A stretch of 52,059 nt of DNA from a virus. The notes under the pieces were generated by a model. It did not search any database, was not told where the DNA came from, and worked only from the letters and a program-made list of their open reading frames with translations. The DNA is taken from IMG/VR virus record IMGVR_UViG_3300036792_000274, positions 1 to 52,059 of that record; one strand, written 5' to 3'. The stretch's first letter is position 1, and each line of letters begins with the position of its first letter. The position numbers were made by a program, and so were the translations under genes. Below, one piece after another: positions 23,856 to 31,471 of this stretch.

Positions 23856-24421
23856 GCACACAGCGCCCGCTCGCCGGCGACCAGCGCGGCCAGGTCCACC
23901 CCGTCGAGTTCGACGCGAAGAAGGCCGGGCATAGCTGGTCGCGCCTCTGGGCCGCCCGGTTCGTCGCCAAGTGGGAGGGGTTCTCCCCCGACGCCGTGCT
24001 CGACGAAATCGCCTTCCCTCACGTCTGGACGATCGGGTTCGGCCACACGGGCGGCGTGCAGCCGGGCGAGGTCTGGACCCGCGAGCACGCCGAAAAAGTG
24101 CTCGAGCACGACATCGGCTGGGCCGCCGCCGCGCTCGCCCAGAAGGTCACGCACCGGCTGACCGTCCGCCAGCGGATGGCCCTGATCTCGTTCGTCTTCA
24201 ACCTTGGCCCCGGAGTACTCGACGGCGAGTTCCTGCGGGCGATCAACACCGGCAAGCTGAAGCGCGCGGCCGACATGATGCTCGACTACGACCACGCGGG
24301 CGGCGTCGTCGTCGAGGGACTTCTCAACCGGCGCCGCGCCGAGCGGTGGATGATGATCCACCCGCTGCACCCACGTAACCCCCACCATCCCCCCAAACAC
24401 AAGAAACGGAGCACGAAGTGA
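23852..24421 (+). CDS. Endolysin, GH24 lysozyme family
   Basis: The product is 189 residues from GTG 23852. The domain begins with FVAKWEGF, where Glu42 is the expected catalytic acid. It continues with WTIGFGHTGGVQPGEVWT and the LISFVFNLGPGVLDGEFLRA and VEGLLNRRRAERWM segments, all hallmarks of T4-type lysozymes that cut the MurNAc-GlcNAc bond. The C-terminal tail is His/Pro/Lys rich. No signal peptide is seen, so release needs a holin. The next gene overlaps by four bases. Confidence 0.85.
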   Translation: MSTQRPLAGDQRGQVHPVEFDAKKAGHSWSRLWAARFVAKWEGFSPDAVLDEIAFPHVWTIGFGHTGGVQPGEVWTREHAEKVLEHDIGWAAAALAQKVTHRLTVRQRMALISFVFNLGPGVLDGEFLRAINTGKLKRAADMMLDYDHAGGVVVEGLLNRRRAERWMMIHPLHPRNPHHPPKHKKRSTK

Positions 24422-24855
24422 CCAACCCTGAGTCCAACATCTCGCGCTGGGTGACGTTCCTGCTCGGCCCGCTGATCCTGCTCGCGTCGGCGTTCGTCGC
24501 CGCGAAGGCGAAACAGTGGTTCAACTACGACCTCAACCCGGCGGAAGCCGCGGCCTACTTCTTCGGCATCGTCGGCTCGGTCGGCGCGCTGATCTACAAG
24601 TGGCTGCACAACCGCGGCATCTACGAGGTCAGCAAAACCACCGGGCTCGACGAAACGCTGGTCAACCACATCGTCTCGACGGTCGAAGAAAGACTCCCCC
24701 AGGCGCCGTCCGCCCCGACCGCTCCCGCCGAGGGTGCCCCCGCGGCCGCCCACGCGCCCCCCGTCGCCGCGGCGGCCGCGCCGCCCGTCCCGCCGACCCC
24801 GGCAGCCACTCCCGTCGACGCACCGATCCCCGTACGGGACACCCCGCAGGCGTAG
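24418..24855 (+). CDS. Holin-like membrane protein
   Basis: The product is 145 residues from GTG 24418. Two TM segments, about 11-29 (WVTFLLGPLILLASAFVAAK) and 43-60 (AYFFGIVGSVGALIYKWL), precede a short helix and a long Ala/Pro-rich tail. Size, topology and overlap with the lysozyme gene fit an actinophage holin. Confidence 0.7.
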   Translation: MTNPESNISRWVTFLLGPLILLASAFVAAKAKQWFNYDLNPAEAAAYFFGIVGSVGALIYKWLHNRGIYEVSKTTGLDETLVNHIVSTVEERLPQAPSAPTAPAEGAPAAAHAPPVAAAAAPPVPPTPAATPVDAPIPVRDTPQA

Positions 24856-24863
24856 TCCTCTCC

Positions 24864-24902
24864 GGTCGACGGCGCGGTCCTCTAGGGTCGCGCCGTCAGA
24901 CC
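24864..24902. promoter_or_regulatory. Palindrome enclosing a TAGGGT -10 box
   Basis: GGTCGACGGCGCG and CGCGCCGTC-a-GACC pair over 13 bp with one bulged base. Their 12-nt centre holds TAGGGT (24883-24888). Position across a predicted -10 suggests an operator; no U-tract follows, so a terminator is less likely. Confidence 0.45.
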
Positions 24903-24924
24903 AACCCCTCCAGAGAGGAACCCA

Positions 24925-25683
24925 GTGCTACACAGCGTCTCCCTTATCAACGAATCGTCGGTCGTCGAGGACGTCGAGGTCGCCGAGATCGCGAAGGCCC
25001 TCCAGGCCCAGGTCAACACCGACTTCGGCCCGATCTGGGGCACCAACGCCCAGATCAAGGCGGTGCCCTCGAAAACGAAACCGCCCGCCGGCACCTGGTG
25101 GCTGGTCCTGCTCGACGACATGGATCAGGCCGGCGCGCTCGGCTACCACGACCTCACGCCGGAACTGCTCCCGATCGGCAAGGTCGGCGCGAAAACCGAC
25201 CTTGAATACGGCGCCAAGGTGTCCGTCACCTGCTCGCACGAGCTCTTGGAGATGCTGGGCGATCCGCTCATCAACCTCCTGGTCGAAGACCCGCGCCATC
25301 AGCGCGTCTACGCCTTCGAGAACTGCGACGCGGTGGAGGCCGACGAACTCGGCTACGTCAAGCTGGGGCAGACCGTCAGCGACTTCGTGCTGCCGGCCTA
25401 CTTCAACGTCGACGAGGCCGGGAAGGGTCACGCCCTGTCGTTCCGCGGCAACGTGACCGAGCCGTTCGAGCTCGCCAAAGGCGGCTACCTGAGCTACCGC
25501 CCGGTCGGCGGCGCGGAATGGAAGCAGATCACCGACGCCGGCGAGATCGACCCCGACACCGCGGCGCCCGAACGGCAGCGCGCCGAGCGCTTCCCCGGCT
25601 TCCCCGAGGGCAGCCGTCGCGAGCGTCGTCTCCGCAAGTCGGCCGGCGAGCCGATGCAGGTGAGCACCGCGCACACTGCGTAG
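24925..25683 (+). CDS. Putative zinc metallopeptidase-like protein (HELLE motif)
   Basis: The product is 252 residues from GTG 24925 with GAGAGGAA upstream. The core VTCSHELLEMLGDPLIN carries His105-Glu106-x-x-Glu109 and Asp113. Further on are FENCDAVEADELGYVKLG, DFVLPAYFNVDEAGKG and PFELAKGGYLSYR. I recall actinobacterial proteins with a similar SHE-x-LE-x-x-x-DP core but cannot name a characterised family. The motif suggests metal binding and possible proteolysis, which is inference. It stands alone after the lysis genes under its own promoter. The C-terminal 40 residues are basic and disordered. Confidence 0.5.
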   Translation: MLHSVSLINESSVVEDVEVAEIAKALQAQVNTDFGPIWGTNAQIKAVPSKTKPPAGTWWLVLLDDMDQAGALGYHDLTPELLPIGKVGAKTDLEYGAKVSVTCSHELLEMLGDPLINLLVEDPRHQRVYAFENCDAVEADELGYVKLGQTVSDFVLPAYFNVDEAGKGHALSFRGNVTEPFELAKGGYLSYRPVGGAEWKQITDAGEIDPDTAAPERQRAERFPGFPEGSRRERRLRKSAGEPMQVSTAHTA

Positions 25684-25701
25684 TCCCGTCCGCCGGGACA
25701 C

Positions 25702-25738
25702 TTGACGGCCGGACAGGTTTTCAGCTATCTTCGGGGAG
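25702..25738 (+). promoter_or_regulatory. Promoter of the TTGACGCGCGGCWAGG family
   Basis: TTGACG (25702-25707), 18-nt spacer with GGCCGGACAGGTTTT, -10 TATCTT (25726-25731), 6 nt, GTG 25738 as predicted +1. It drives the long run of small genes to about 32418. Confidence 0.8.
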
Positions 25739-25767
25739 TGATCGTTTCCAACACTCCCCGGAGGTAG
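25738..25767 (+). other. Leader peptide M-I-V-S-N-T-P-R-R with 5' hairpin
   Basis: GTG ATC GTT TCC AAC ACT CCC CGG AGG TAG is a nine-codon frame starting at the predicted +1. It ends 4 nt before ATG 25772, and its last sense codons are the Shine-Dalgarno sequence (CGGAGG). CGGGGAGTG (25732-25740) pairs perfectly with CACTCCCCG (25752-25760), a 9-bp hairpin right before that site. Confidence 0.5.
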
Positions 25768-25771
25768 CCCT

Positions 25772-26206
25772 ATGCGCGTCTCGCTCGCGGAGATCAACGC
25801 TCTCCGCAACATGGACCGGACCCAACTCGAAGATCGGGCCATCGAGGTCGGCGGTCTGATCGGCCGCGACTTCCCCACCAACGACTCCCTGCGCCTGGCG
25901 ATCATCGACTGCATGATCGACCGCGTGACGCAGCTGGAGGTCGACCACATCGACACGGCCAGCAAAGTCGGCGCCGAGCACTTCGCCGAAGCCGTCCAGC
26001 TGCACGCCCTCTCGTCGGAGCTCGAGCGGAAGGCCGACGAGGAGGAGGAAGTCGACAACCACGACGGCGCCGTCAAGCTGCGCCGGAACGCCGACCGCGG
26101 CTTCACGGCCGCCCGCTCGGCCGCGGCGATCGGTCAGGCCGGGCTCACCGCCGCGGCGCTCGGCGCGATGGCCGACGTCCTCCAAGGCTTGGGGAAAACG
26201 CTCTGA
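25772..26206 (+). CDS. Hypothetical helical protein
   Basis: The product is 144 residues with CGGAGG upstream. It is all-helical, with coiled-coil-like stretches (VDHIDTASKVGAEHFAEAVQ, SELERKADEEEE) and an Ala-rich C-terminus. It is first in an operon of about twenty genes linked by overlaps. Function unknown. Confidence 0.75.
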   Translation: MRVSLAEINALRNMDRTQLEDRAIEVGGLIGRDFPTNDSLRLAIIDCMIDRVTQLEVDHIDTASKVGAEHFAEAVQLHALSSELERKADEEEEVDNHDGAVKLRRNADRGFTAARSAAAIGQAGLTAAALGAMADVLQGLGKTL

Positions 26207-26421
26207 TGGCCGGGGACCTCTACACGGTCACGATCAAGTACGAGCTTCGCCACACCCGCGGCGAGTTGGTCCCGTCCATCGAGGAGGTTCAAGCGGCGCT
26301 CGAAGGCGTGGCGCCGGTCGAACACGACGAGATCAGCGTCTCGGCGACGCAGGGGCAGCGCTTTGAAGGCTGCCGCGTCGCGGTCGACGAGGTTGAGGTT
26401 CAGGAGGCGAAGACGCGATGA
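26206..26421 (+). CDS. Small hypothetical protein
   Basis: The product is 71 residues; ATG overlaps the previous stop (TGATGG). It has a beta-alpha-beta look (YTVTIKYELRHT, EEVQAALEG, AVDEVEVQEA). No family recognised. Confidence 0.65.
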   Translation: MAGDLYTVTIKYELRHTRGELVPSIEEVQAALEGVAPVEHDEISVSATQGQRFEGCRVAVDEVEVQEAKTR

Positions 26422-27044
26422 GCGGCCAGAAGATCACCACCAAATTCGCGCTGGGGCAGCAGGTATGGAAGCTCAGCGAGGACCGCGGCGGGAACGCCTT
26501 CGAGTTGCCCTGCCGCTTCTGTCGGGGCCGCGGCAGCTTCACCGTGACGGGCGCCGGCGAGTCGACCGGGATCGTCGATTGCCCTGAATGTCGCGGCCAC
26601 CGTCACGACGGCGTGGGCGGTGGGCTCGGTCGCCCGGCGACGATCCGCTTCGGCCGGGTGCCGCGCTGGCGCGCGACGGGGCCGCTGACGATCGGTTCGA
26701 TCGAGGTCAAGGTCACTGACCGGGAGCGGGCTAACGCCGAGCACGGCAACCAGTGGGTGGACCGCGACGGCGAGCGCTATATGTGCTGGGAGACGGGCGT
26801 TGGCAGCGGCAGCGTCTACGGCGATTCGGTGGCGATCTTCGCCACCCAGCAGGAGGCCGAGGACGAGGCCGAGCGGAAGACCGAGGCGGCTCTAGCGGGT
26901 GACGGGTGGACGCCCAGCCACGAAGAATTGCGCGTGGCGACCAGCTTCCTAGACCACCGCGACGTGTACGAGCATGAGCCCGAGCACGTCGAAACGGCCG
27001 AGCGGATCATCGAAGCCTTCAACGCCGCACACGAGCGCCGCTAG
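26418..27044 (+). CDS. Zinc-ribbon protein
   Basis: The product is 208 residues, ATGA overlap. An N-terminal SH3-like segment (KFALGQQVWKLSED) precedes a DnaJ-type zinc ribbon, CRFCRGRG then CPECRGHR. A basic stretch and an acidic helical C-terminal half follow. N-terminal barrel plus zinc ribbon occurs in many phage proteins of unknown role. Possibly nucleic acid binding. Confidence 0.7.
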   Translation: MSGQKITTKFALGQQVWKLSEDRGGNAFELPCRFCRGRGSFTVTGAGESTGIVDCPECRGHRHDGVGGGLGRPATIRFGRVPRWRATGPLTIGSIEVKVTDRERANAEHGNQWVDRDGERYMCWETGVGSGSVYGDSVAIFATQQEAEDEAERKTEAALAGDGWTPSHEELRVATSFLDHRDVYEHEPEHVETAERIIEAFNAAHERR

Positions 27045-27449
27045 ATGCCCGGCGAAGGCAAACGCGCCCTGCTCTACCGCGAGAAGCGTGAAGACGCCGA
27101 GCGGTGGACCAGCTGGAAAGTCGCCGAGCTCGGCATCCCGTCGCTGCTCGCCAAGGCGCAGGATCGCCCCGATGAATACGAGGTCGAAGAGGTCGTCGCG
27201 ATCGACTCTCTGCCGCAGGCCGCGATCGACGCGATCAGCGGCAAGGAGCCGGACGGCCTCAACGGCGTCGAGCATGTCGAAGTCGTCGCGATCCTGAACG
27301 CCGTGCTCGACGCGGCAGGCCCCGCGCTCCCCCGCGAGATCGCGGCGGGGGCCCGAGGCTGGCTGGAGACTCACCACCCGGCGCCGACCGCCTACATGGC
27401 CGCGATGCGGTCGATGGCCGAGGGCGCCTCAACCGAGGAAGGCAGCTGA
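27045..27449 (+). CDS. Hypothetical protein
   Basis: The product is 134 residues from ATG 27045, which directly abuts the previous stop. It is acidic, with EVEEVVAIDSLPQAAIDAIS and a C-terminal helix with His-rich ETHHPAP. Function unknown. Confidence 0.65.
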   Translation: MPGEGKRALLYREKREDAERWTSWKVAELGIPSLLAKAQDRPDEYEVEEVVAIDSLPQAAIDAISGKEPDGLNGVEHVEVVAILNAVLDAAGPALPREIAAGARGWLETHHPAPTAYMAAMRSMAEGASTEEGS

Positions 27450-27856
27450 TGGCGACCTACGAACTCGTCGGCTTCAACACCGACGCCCGCTACCGCGACG
27501 ACGTGCGCTGGCGGGAGTACACGACCAGCGCGAAACGGGCCGACGAATTCGGCCAGATCCGCAAGATTCAGTTCTCCGACTCCGGCCACGGGATCGTCTT
27601 TGAAGCCCGCGAGCTCCCGCCCGGGGCGCGGCGCAAGCCGGTCGTCCACGGCGTGACGTCGCACGTCCCCGGCGAACTGGTCCGAATCAAGCGCGAGATG
27701 AAGCTCCCGCAGGAGGTCCGCGACCTCCTCTACTGGGCGCGCGCCGTGGTCGGCCGCGCCGGCGCGCCGAGCGACGACGTGCTGGAGAACCACCCGCACG
27801 AGGTTCCCGGCGACCTCTACGACCGCTTCTACGCCGCGGTGCGGAAGCTTGGCTGA
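27449..27856 (+). CDS. Hypothetical protein
   Basis: The product is 135 residues, with TGATGG overlap at both ends. The N-terminal half is beta-rich (YELVGFNTDARYRDDVRW); the C-terminal half is helical (LPQEVRDLLYWARAVVG). No family recognised. Confidence 0.65.
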   Translation: MATYELVGFNTDARYRDDVRWREYTTSAKRADEFGQIRKIQFSDSGHGIVFEARELPPGARRKPVVHGVTSHVPGELVRIKREMKLPQEVRDLLYWARAVVGRAGAPSDDVLENHPHEVPGDLYDRFYAAVRKLG

Positions 27857-28362
27857 TGAAGATCAACCCGATCCCGAAGATCACTCCGTTCCCGGTCGGC
27901 CCTGAAGTCGACGGCGACCGCGTGGAGGTCGTCACGCTCGCCGAGCACGAGCACGTCGTCGACCACCTGCGCGAACAGCGGGACTCGCTCGACGGCGAGC
28001 TCGAGGCGGTGCGCCGACTTCTCGACGCGGCGCCGCAGGAAAGCGCGGTCGCCGCGGCGATGAAGGTCAAGCGTCAGCGCGAGTGGGAATCGGAGCGCAT
28101 TCGGAACGCGCCGGTCGTGGAGGCGCCCGTCGACGGCGACGCCCAGCAGGAACGCAAGCGCGCCGAGAAGGCCGAAGGCATCCTGATCAGGCGGGCGATG
28201 GCCGTAGGCCCGGGTCCCTGGAATCTCGACAACCTCTCGGAGTGGACGGGGCTCGACCGCGACCGGACCGAGCAGGCGCTCGACCGGCTCGAAGACGAGG
28301 GCGTCGTCATGCCCGAAGTCGCCGGCCGCGATCGTCCTCACTGGCAGTTGGTGACCGACTGA
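27856..28362 (+). CDS. Coiled-coil protein with C-terminal winged-helix
   Basis: The product is 168 residues. The central heptad region (HVVDHLREQRDSLDGELEAV) is followed by basic helices. Residues about 120-160 (NLDNLSEWTGLDRDRTEQAL, then DRLEDEGVV) fit a winged-helix DNA-binding module. It could be a regulator or replication accessory protein. It overlaps the next ATG by one base. Confidence 0.6.
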   Translation: MKINPIPKITPFPVGPEVDGDRVEVVTLAEHEHVVDHLREQRDSLDGELEAVRRLLDAAPQESAVAAAMKVKRQREWESERIRNAPVVEAPVDGDAQQERKRAEKAEGILIRRAMAVGPGPWNLDNLSEWTGLDRDRTEQALDRLEDEGVVMPEVAGRDRPHWQLVTD

Positions 28363-28754
28363 TGGGCGTGCTCGAGGAGATCGCCGCCGCCCACCCCGAT
28401 CGCGCCAGCGAGAAGGCCCGGGACAAAGAGCGGGCCGAATTCGCGAAGCGGATGAAGGACGCCGCGCACCTGGCGGACGGTCGCCGCGGGGCGATGCGGG
28501 CGGCCAAGGAAATCACCGGCAAGGTGATCTTCCCCGGCCGCTGGGATGCCGAAGAGACGCGCGACCGGACCTACGGCTACGGCGTGCGGTGCTGGACGCG
28601 CTGGGAACGCCTGCGGCTGGTCTGCATGTACTTCGGGCCCAACGATCGCGGCTGGCCGACCTACCTGTTCACGGTCGAACACGCGGGGGAGTCGGCCAAG
28701 GTGACGTCGCAGGCCGACCTCGCCGCCGCACTTCGCCGCTGGGGGCTGGTCTGA
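28362..28754 (+). CDS. Hypothetical protein
   Basis: The product is 130 residues. The first 55 are basic helices; then comes a compact domain with Trp-rich strands (YGVRCWTRWERLRLVCMYFG). The domain end resembles a small alpha/beta fold. Function unknown. Confidence 0.65.
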   Translation: MGVLEEIAAAHPDRASEKARDKERAEFAKRMKDAAHLADGRRGAMRAAKEITGKVIFPGRWDAEETRDRTYGYGVRCWTRWERLRLVCMYFGPNDRGWPTYLFTVEHAGESAKVTSQADLAAALRRWGLV

Positions 28755-29113
28755 TGGTCAGCGTGACGCTCACCCAGATCGGCGAGTTCATGGCCGAGCT
28801 CGACCGCGACCTCACGCAGCTGGGGCGCCCGATCGTCCGCGTCTCGAAGGTCACCCGGCCGACGATGGGCTCGACCCTCACGGCCGTCTCGGTCGAAGCC
28901 GGCTACGTCGTGGCGGGCGAGGTCGTCAGGCTGCGGCTCTACGCCGGATCGCTCTGGGGCGTGGAGAACACCGACGCCGAGACGCAGGACCGCGCGACGG
29001 CGCTGCTCCGCGAGATCGAGGACGGCATCGCCGACCGCGGGTTGCAGGTGCGCGCCGGGCTCTATGACGAGATCGTCGAGGGCAGATCGTCGGGGGGGGG
29101 GGCTCGTAGATGA
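28754..29113 (+). CDS. Hypothetical protein ending at a G11 tract
   Basis: The product is 119 residues. It is alpha/beta with an N-terminal helix (QIGEFMAELDRDLTQLG) and strands (YVVAGEVVRLRLYAG). Eleven consecutive G (29092-29102) encode Gly near its C-terminus and probably act as the Shine-Dalgarno for the next gene. It overlaps that gene as ATGA. Confidence 0.6.
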   Translation: MVSVTLTQIGEFMAELDRDLTQLGRPIVRVSKVTRPTMGSTLTAVSVEAGYVVAGEVVRLRLYAGSLWGVENTDAETQDRATALLREIEDGIADRGLQVRAGLYDEIVEGRSSGGGARR

Positions 29114-29358
29114 GCCTGATACCCGCAGGAGCACGCCTCGCCGTGGTCGACCCGCCAGCGGACCCGCCGACCGGCCTGATCCTGCCGCCGGGGGTTGAGG
29201 ACTTGGAACGCGGGGTCGTCGTGGAGGTCGGCAGCGAGCCGGGCGTCTTCGCCAAGGGCGACGTGATCTTCTTCCCGACCGGGCGGTTCACGAAGGTCGG
29301 CGACGTGAAGATCGTCGCCGTCGACCATGTGCTCGCCTACGAGGACGACGGACGGTGA
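29110..29358 (+). CDS. GroES-like co-chaperonin
   Basis: The product is 82 residues. It matches the GroES/Cpn10 layout: N-terminal strand GARLAVV, the TGLILPPGVEDLERGVVVEVG segment split by the mobile-loop position, then FAKGDVIFF and the terminal strands VKIVAVDHVLAYEDD. GroES caps GroEL; phage versions (T4 gp31) adapt the host chaperonin to fold the capsid protein. No GroEL gene is in the window, so it would work with host GroEL. It is short for the family (about 95 residues), mainly at the N-terminus and in the mobile-loop region. It sits in an early operon rather than with head genes. Confidence 0.7.
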   Translation: MSLIPAGARLAVVDPPADPPTGLILPPGVEDLERGVVVEVGSEPGVFAKGDVIFFPTGRFTKVGDVKIVAVDHVLAYEDDGR

Positions 29359-29651
29359 GCGCGCGGCCCAAACCGCGGCTCGCCGACGCCGACCTGGCCG
29401 TGATCCGCGCGGCGATCGTCTCGGCGACGTCGACGGCGGACGCGGACAAGATCGTCGACCGGCTCTGGGCGAAACTCGAAGGCGACATGCAGGACCGCAT
29501 CAACGTCCTGATCGACGCCGCGCTCGGGACGGTCGAGTCGAAGGGCAAACGATGGGAGACGCTACGGCGGCCGCTCGAGCACCTGCGCGGGCGCGAGGTC
29601 GCGGCGACGTCGACCAAACAGCTAAAGGAGGGTCCCTGGCATGGGCGGTAA
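29355..29651 (+). CDS. Small helical hypothetical protein
   Basis: The product is 98 residues from GTG 29355 (GTGA overlap). It is entirely helical (ADADKIVDRLWAKLEGDMQD). The C-terminus overlaps the next gene by 11 nt. Function unknown. Confidence 0.65.
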   Translation: MSARPKPRLADADLAVIRAAIVSATSTADADKIVDRLWAKLEGDMQDRINVLIDAALGTVESKGKRWETLRRPLEHLRGREVAATSTKQLKEGPWHGR

Positions 29652-29835
29652 ACGCGGTGAACGATCGACGGGCGGCAAGGCACCCACGGAGCGCGCGGCG
29701 GCCGAGCGCGAAGAGGAGGACTTCGCCGATCTCCTCGCCGCCCAGAAGGCGCCGGCGCAGCCGTCGAGCACTCTCTTGAAGCGGCCGCCCCAGCTGCCGC
29801 CGATGGTCAACATCAAGGACGGCGACGGTGGCTGA
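29641..29835 (+). CDS. Small charged protein
   Basis: The product is 64 residues from ATG 29641 with a strong AAGGAGG (29624-29631 region) 8-10 nt upstream. It is basic at the N-terminus, acidic in the middle (EREEEDFADLLAAQKA) and Pro-rich at the end; probably disordered. Confidence 0.6.
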   Translation: MGGKRGERSTGGKAPTERAAAEREEEDFADLLAAQKAPAQPSSTLLKRPPQLPPMVNIKDGDGG

Positions 29836-30424
29836 GCGCACCTGGCGGGACAACTACGCCGGGCCCGTCACGCAGCTGCGCCGCTGCGCCGAGCCTTGGT
29901 GGCGGCACACCTGCGAGGACGGCCACAGCTGGCAGGAGTGGGCGGACGGCACCGTCTCGCCCTCCTACGGGCTCGGCGGCACGCGGGAGACGTGGCCGGG
30001 CTACGACCCGCACACCTGCCCGGAGCCGGAGCGCTTCACCCGGCTCGACCTCAACGAGTTCGGCGCGACGGTCGCATGCTCCAGCTGCGGGGAGATCGCG
30101 GCGCCCGGCGACCTCATGCCGGGGCTGTCGTCGTCGCCCTACGACGCATGGGCCGAGGCGAAGGCGACCGGCCACGACCACACCGCGCCCGTCCCGGTCT
30201 GCCTCAAGCCGCCCGTGCGGACGCTGGAGTGGGTCGAAGTCCACACCCTGATCTACCGCGAGGGCAAGGGCAAGTTCGGCAAGTCGCCGGGCTGGACGCA
30301 CGGCCTGGTCCCCATCGAGGAGATCGACGCCCTGCTCGGCGAGCCGGCGCCGGTCGGCCAGCAGTCGATCTTCTCGGACGCCGAGCGCGAGAAGGCGCTC
30401 GCGATGCTGAAGGCGCAGCGATGA
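29828..30424 (+). CDS. Cysteine-rich hypothetical protein
   Basis: The product is 198 residues from GTG 29828. It has a Trp/His/Cys-rich N-terminal half (CAEPWWRHTCEDGHSWQEWA), then CSSCGE. Together these could form a zinc site. The C-terminal part is helical. No family recognised. Confidence 0.65.
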   Translation: MAERTWRDNYAGPVTQLRRCAEPWWRHTCEDGHSWQEWADGTVSPSYGLGGTRETWPGYDPHTCPEPERFTRLDLNEFGATVACSSCGEIAAPGDLMPGLSSSPYDAWAEAKATGHDHTAPVPVCLKPPVRTLEWVEVHTLIYREGKGKFGKSPGWTHGLVPIEEIDALLGEPAPVGQQSIFSDAEREKALAMLKAQR

Positions 30425-30663
30425 GGCGGCGACGTCGCCAGCCGCTCGGCACCGGCTACGCGATCCTGCGCGACGACGGCACCTGGTACGCCGCCGGCGA
30501 CTCCGTGAAGACGTTCTGGCGCGACCGCGTGCGGGAGTCCGCGATCTTCGACGCCGAAGCCACGGCGGCCGAGATCATCGACCGCAAACTCACGACGATG
30601 CTGCCGCTCGCCACCTTCGAGATCGTCCCCGTCGACCGAGACGCGGTGTTCGGCCGTGGCTAG
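30421..30663 (+). CDS. Small hypothetical protein
   Basis: The product is 80 residues, ATGA overlap. The N-terminus is strongly basic (MRRRRRQ) and is followed by TGYAILRDDGTWYAAGDSV, a beta hairpin seen in small phage proteins. Function unknown. Confidence 0.6.
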   Translation: MRRRRRQPLGTGYAILRDDGTWYAAGDSVKTFWRDRVRESAIFDAEATAAEIIDRKLTTMLPLATFEIVPVDRDAVFGRG

Positions 30664-30850
30664 GGCGACGATCATCACCGTGACGGTCAAGGGCGGCAGC
30701 GACCGCCGGCAGATCGAACTCGCGACCTACCTGGCGCGGATCGCCCGGGCGGCCGCTGACGGGCTCTGGGAGGACGTCACGGTGGAGATCCCGGCGCTGA
30801 GCGACATGCGCCCGCGGATGGTCCAGCCGCGGAAGGCCGACCGTGGCTAG
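30656..30850 (+). CDS. Small hypothetical protein
   Basis: The product is 64 residues from GTG 30656. It has a beta-alpha-beta pattern (ATIITVTVKGG, IELATYLARIARAAADG, DVTVEIPAL), like a tiny ferredoxin-like fold. It overlaps both neighbours by 8 nt. Confidence 0.6.
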   Translation: MARATIITVTVKGGSDRRQIELATYLARIARAAADGLWEDVTVEIPALSDMRPRMVQPRKADRG

Positions 30851-31151
30851 GGTCGGCAAACTCCGGCACCGCGACGGGCGCCTGGTCGTCGAAGGGATGA
30901 CGGGCGAGATCATCGCCGAGGTCGAGCCCGACGACAACATGACGATCGACACCACGGGGCTGATCGCCGCCGAGCTCGCCAAGCGCTACAAGCTCGACGG
31001 TGCCGTCCCGCCGGGCTTCACCCTGGAGGGCGCGATCTCGGTCACCTGGTACCAAACGATCGACGACCCGGGCGGCTTTATCGACGCGAACGCGATCGAC
31101 GTCGAGGCCCGCGAGGTCGAGGCACCGCGGCGGCCGGAGCTCGAGCAGTGA
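30843..31151 (+). CDS. Hypothetical protein
   Basis: The product is 102 residues from GTG 30843. It is acidic and beta-rich with an IDTTGLIAAELAKRYKLDGA segment. Four-base overlap with the next gene. Function unknown. Confidence 0.6.
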   Translation: MARVGKLRHRDGRLVVEGMTGEIIAEVEPDDNMTIDTTGLIAAELAKRYKLDGAVPPGFTLEGAISVTWYQTIDDPGGFIDANAIDVEAREVEAPRRPELEQ

Positions 31152-31471
31152 CGCTCTTCTACCTCAGCTTCGTCGACGACACGGGCTGGCTCGGCGCCTG
31201 CTACATCGAGGCGCCGATCATCGAGCTCGCGCCGATCGCCGCCCACGCGCAGGGCTGCAACCCCGGCGGGGAGATCGCCATGTGGGACGTCGACTTCCTC
31301 GCCGCCGGGGTAGGCGACGAGTGGCGCAACCGGCTCTTGGACAAAGCCGACCTCCGGCGTATGGATCGCGTCTTCGGCGGCAAAGGGGAGACGGTCGGCG
31401 GCACGCCCGAGGATCTGACCGACTGGCTGAACGACGGCGAGGCGCCCCCGGAGGCGGTCGACGGTGGCTAA
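31148..31471 (+). CDS. Hypothetical protein
   Basis: The product is 107 residues from GTG 31148. The sequence is typical of small actinophage accessory proteins (TLFYLSFVDDTGWLGACYIE, GCNPGGEIAMWDVD). No catalytic motif seen. Confidence 0.6.
   Translation: MTLFYLSFVDDTGWLGACYIEAPIIELAPIAAHAQGCNPGGEIAMWDVDFLAAGVGDEWRNRLLDKADLRRMDRVFGGKGETVGGTPEDLTDWLNDGEAPPEAVDGG

Noticed and set aside
29091-29110. Programmed slippage on the G11 tract fusing the upstream protein to the GroES-like protein
   Set aside because: A -1 slip enters a frame with TAG at 29107-29109, immediately before the GroES ATG, so no fusion would result. The tract more likely serves as a ribosome site.
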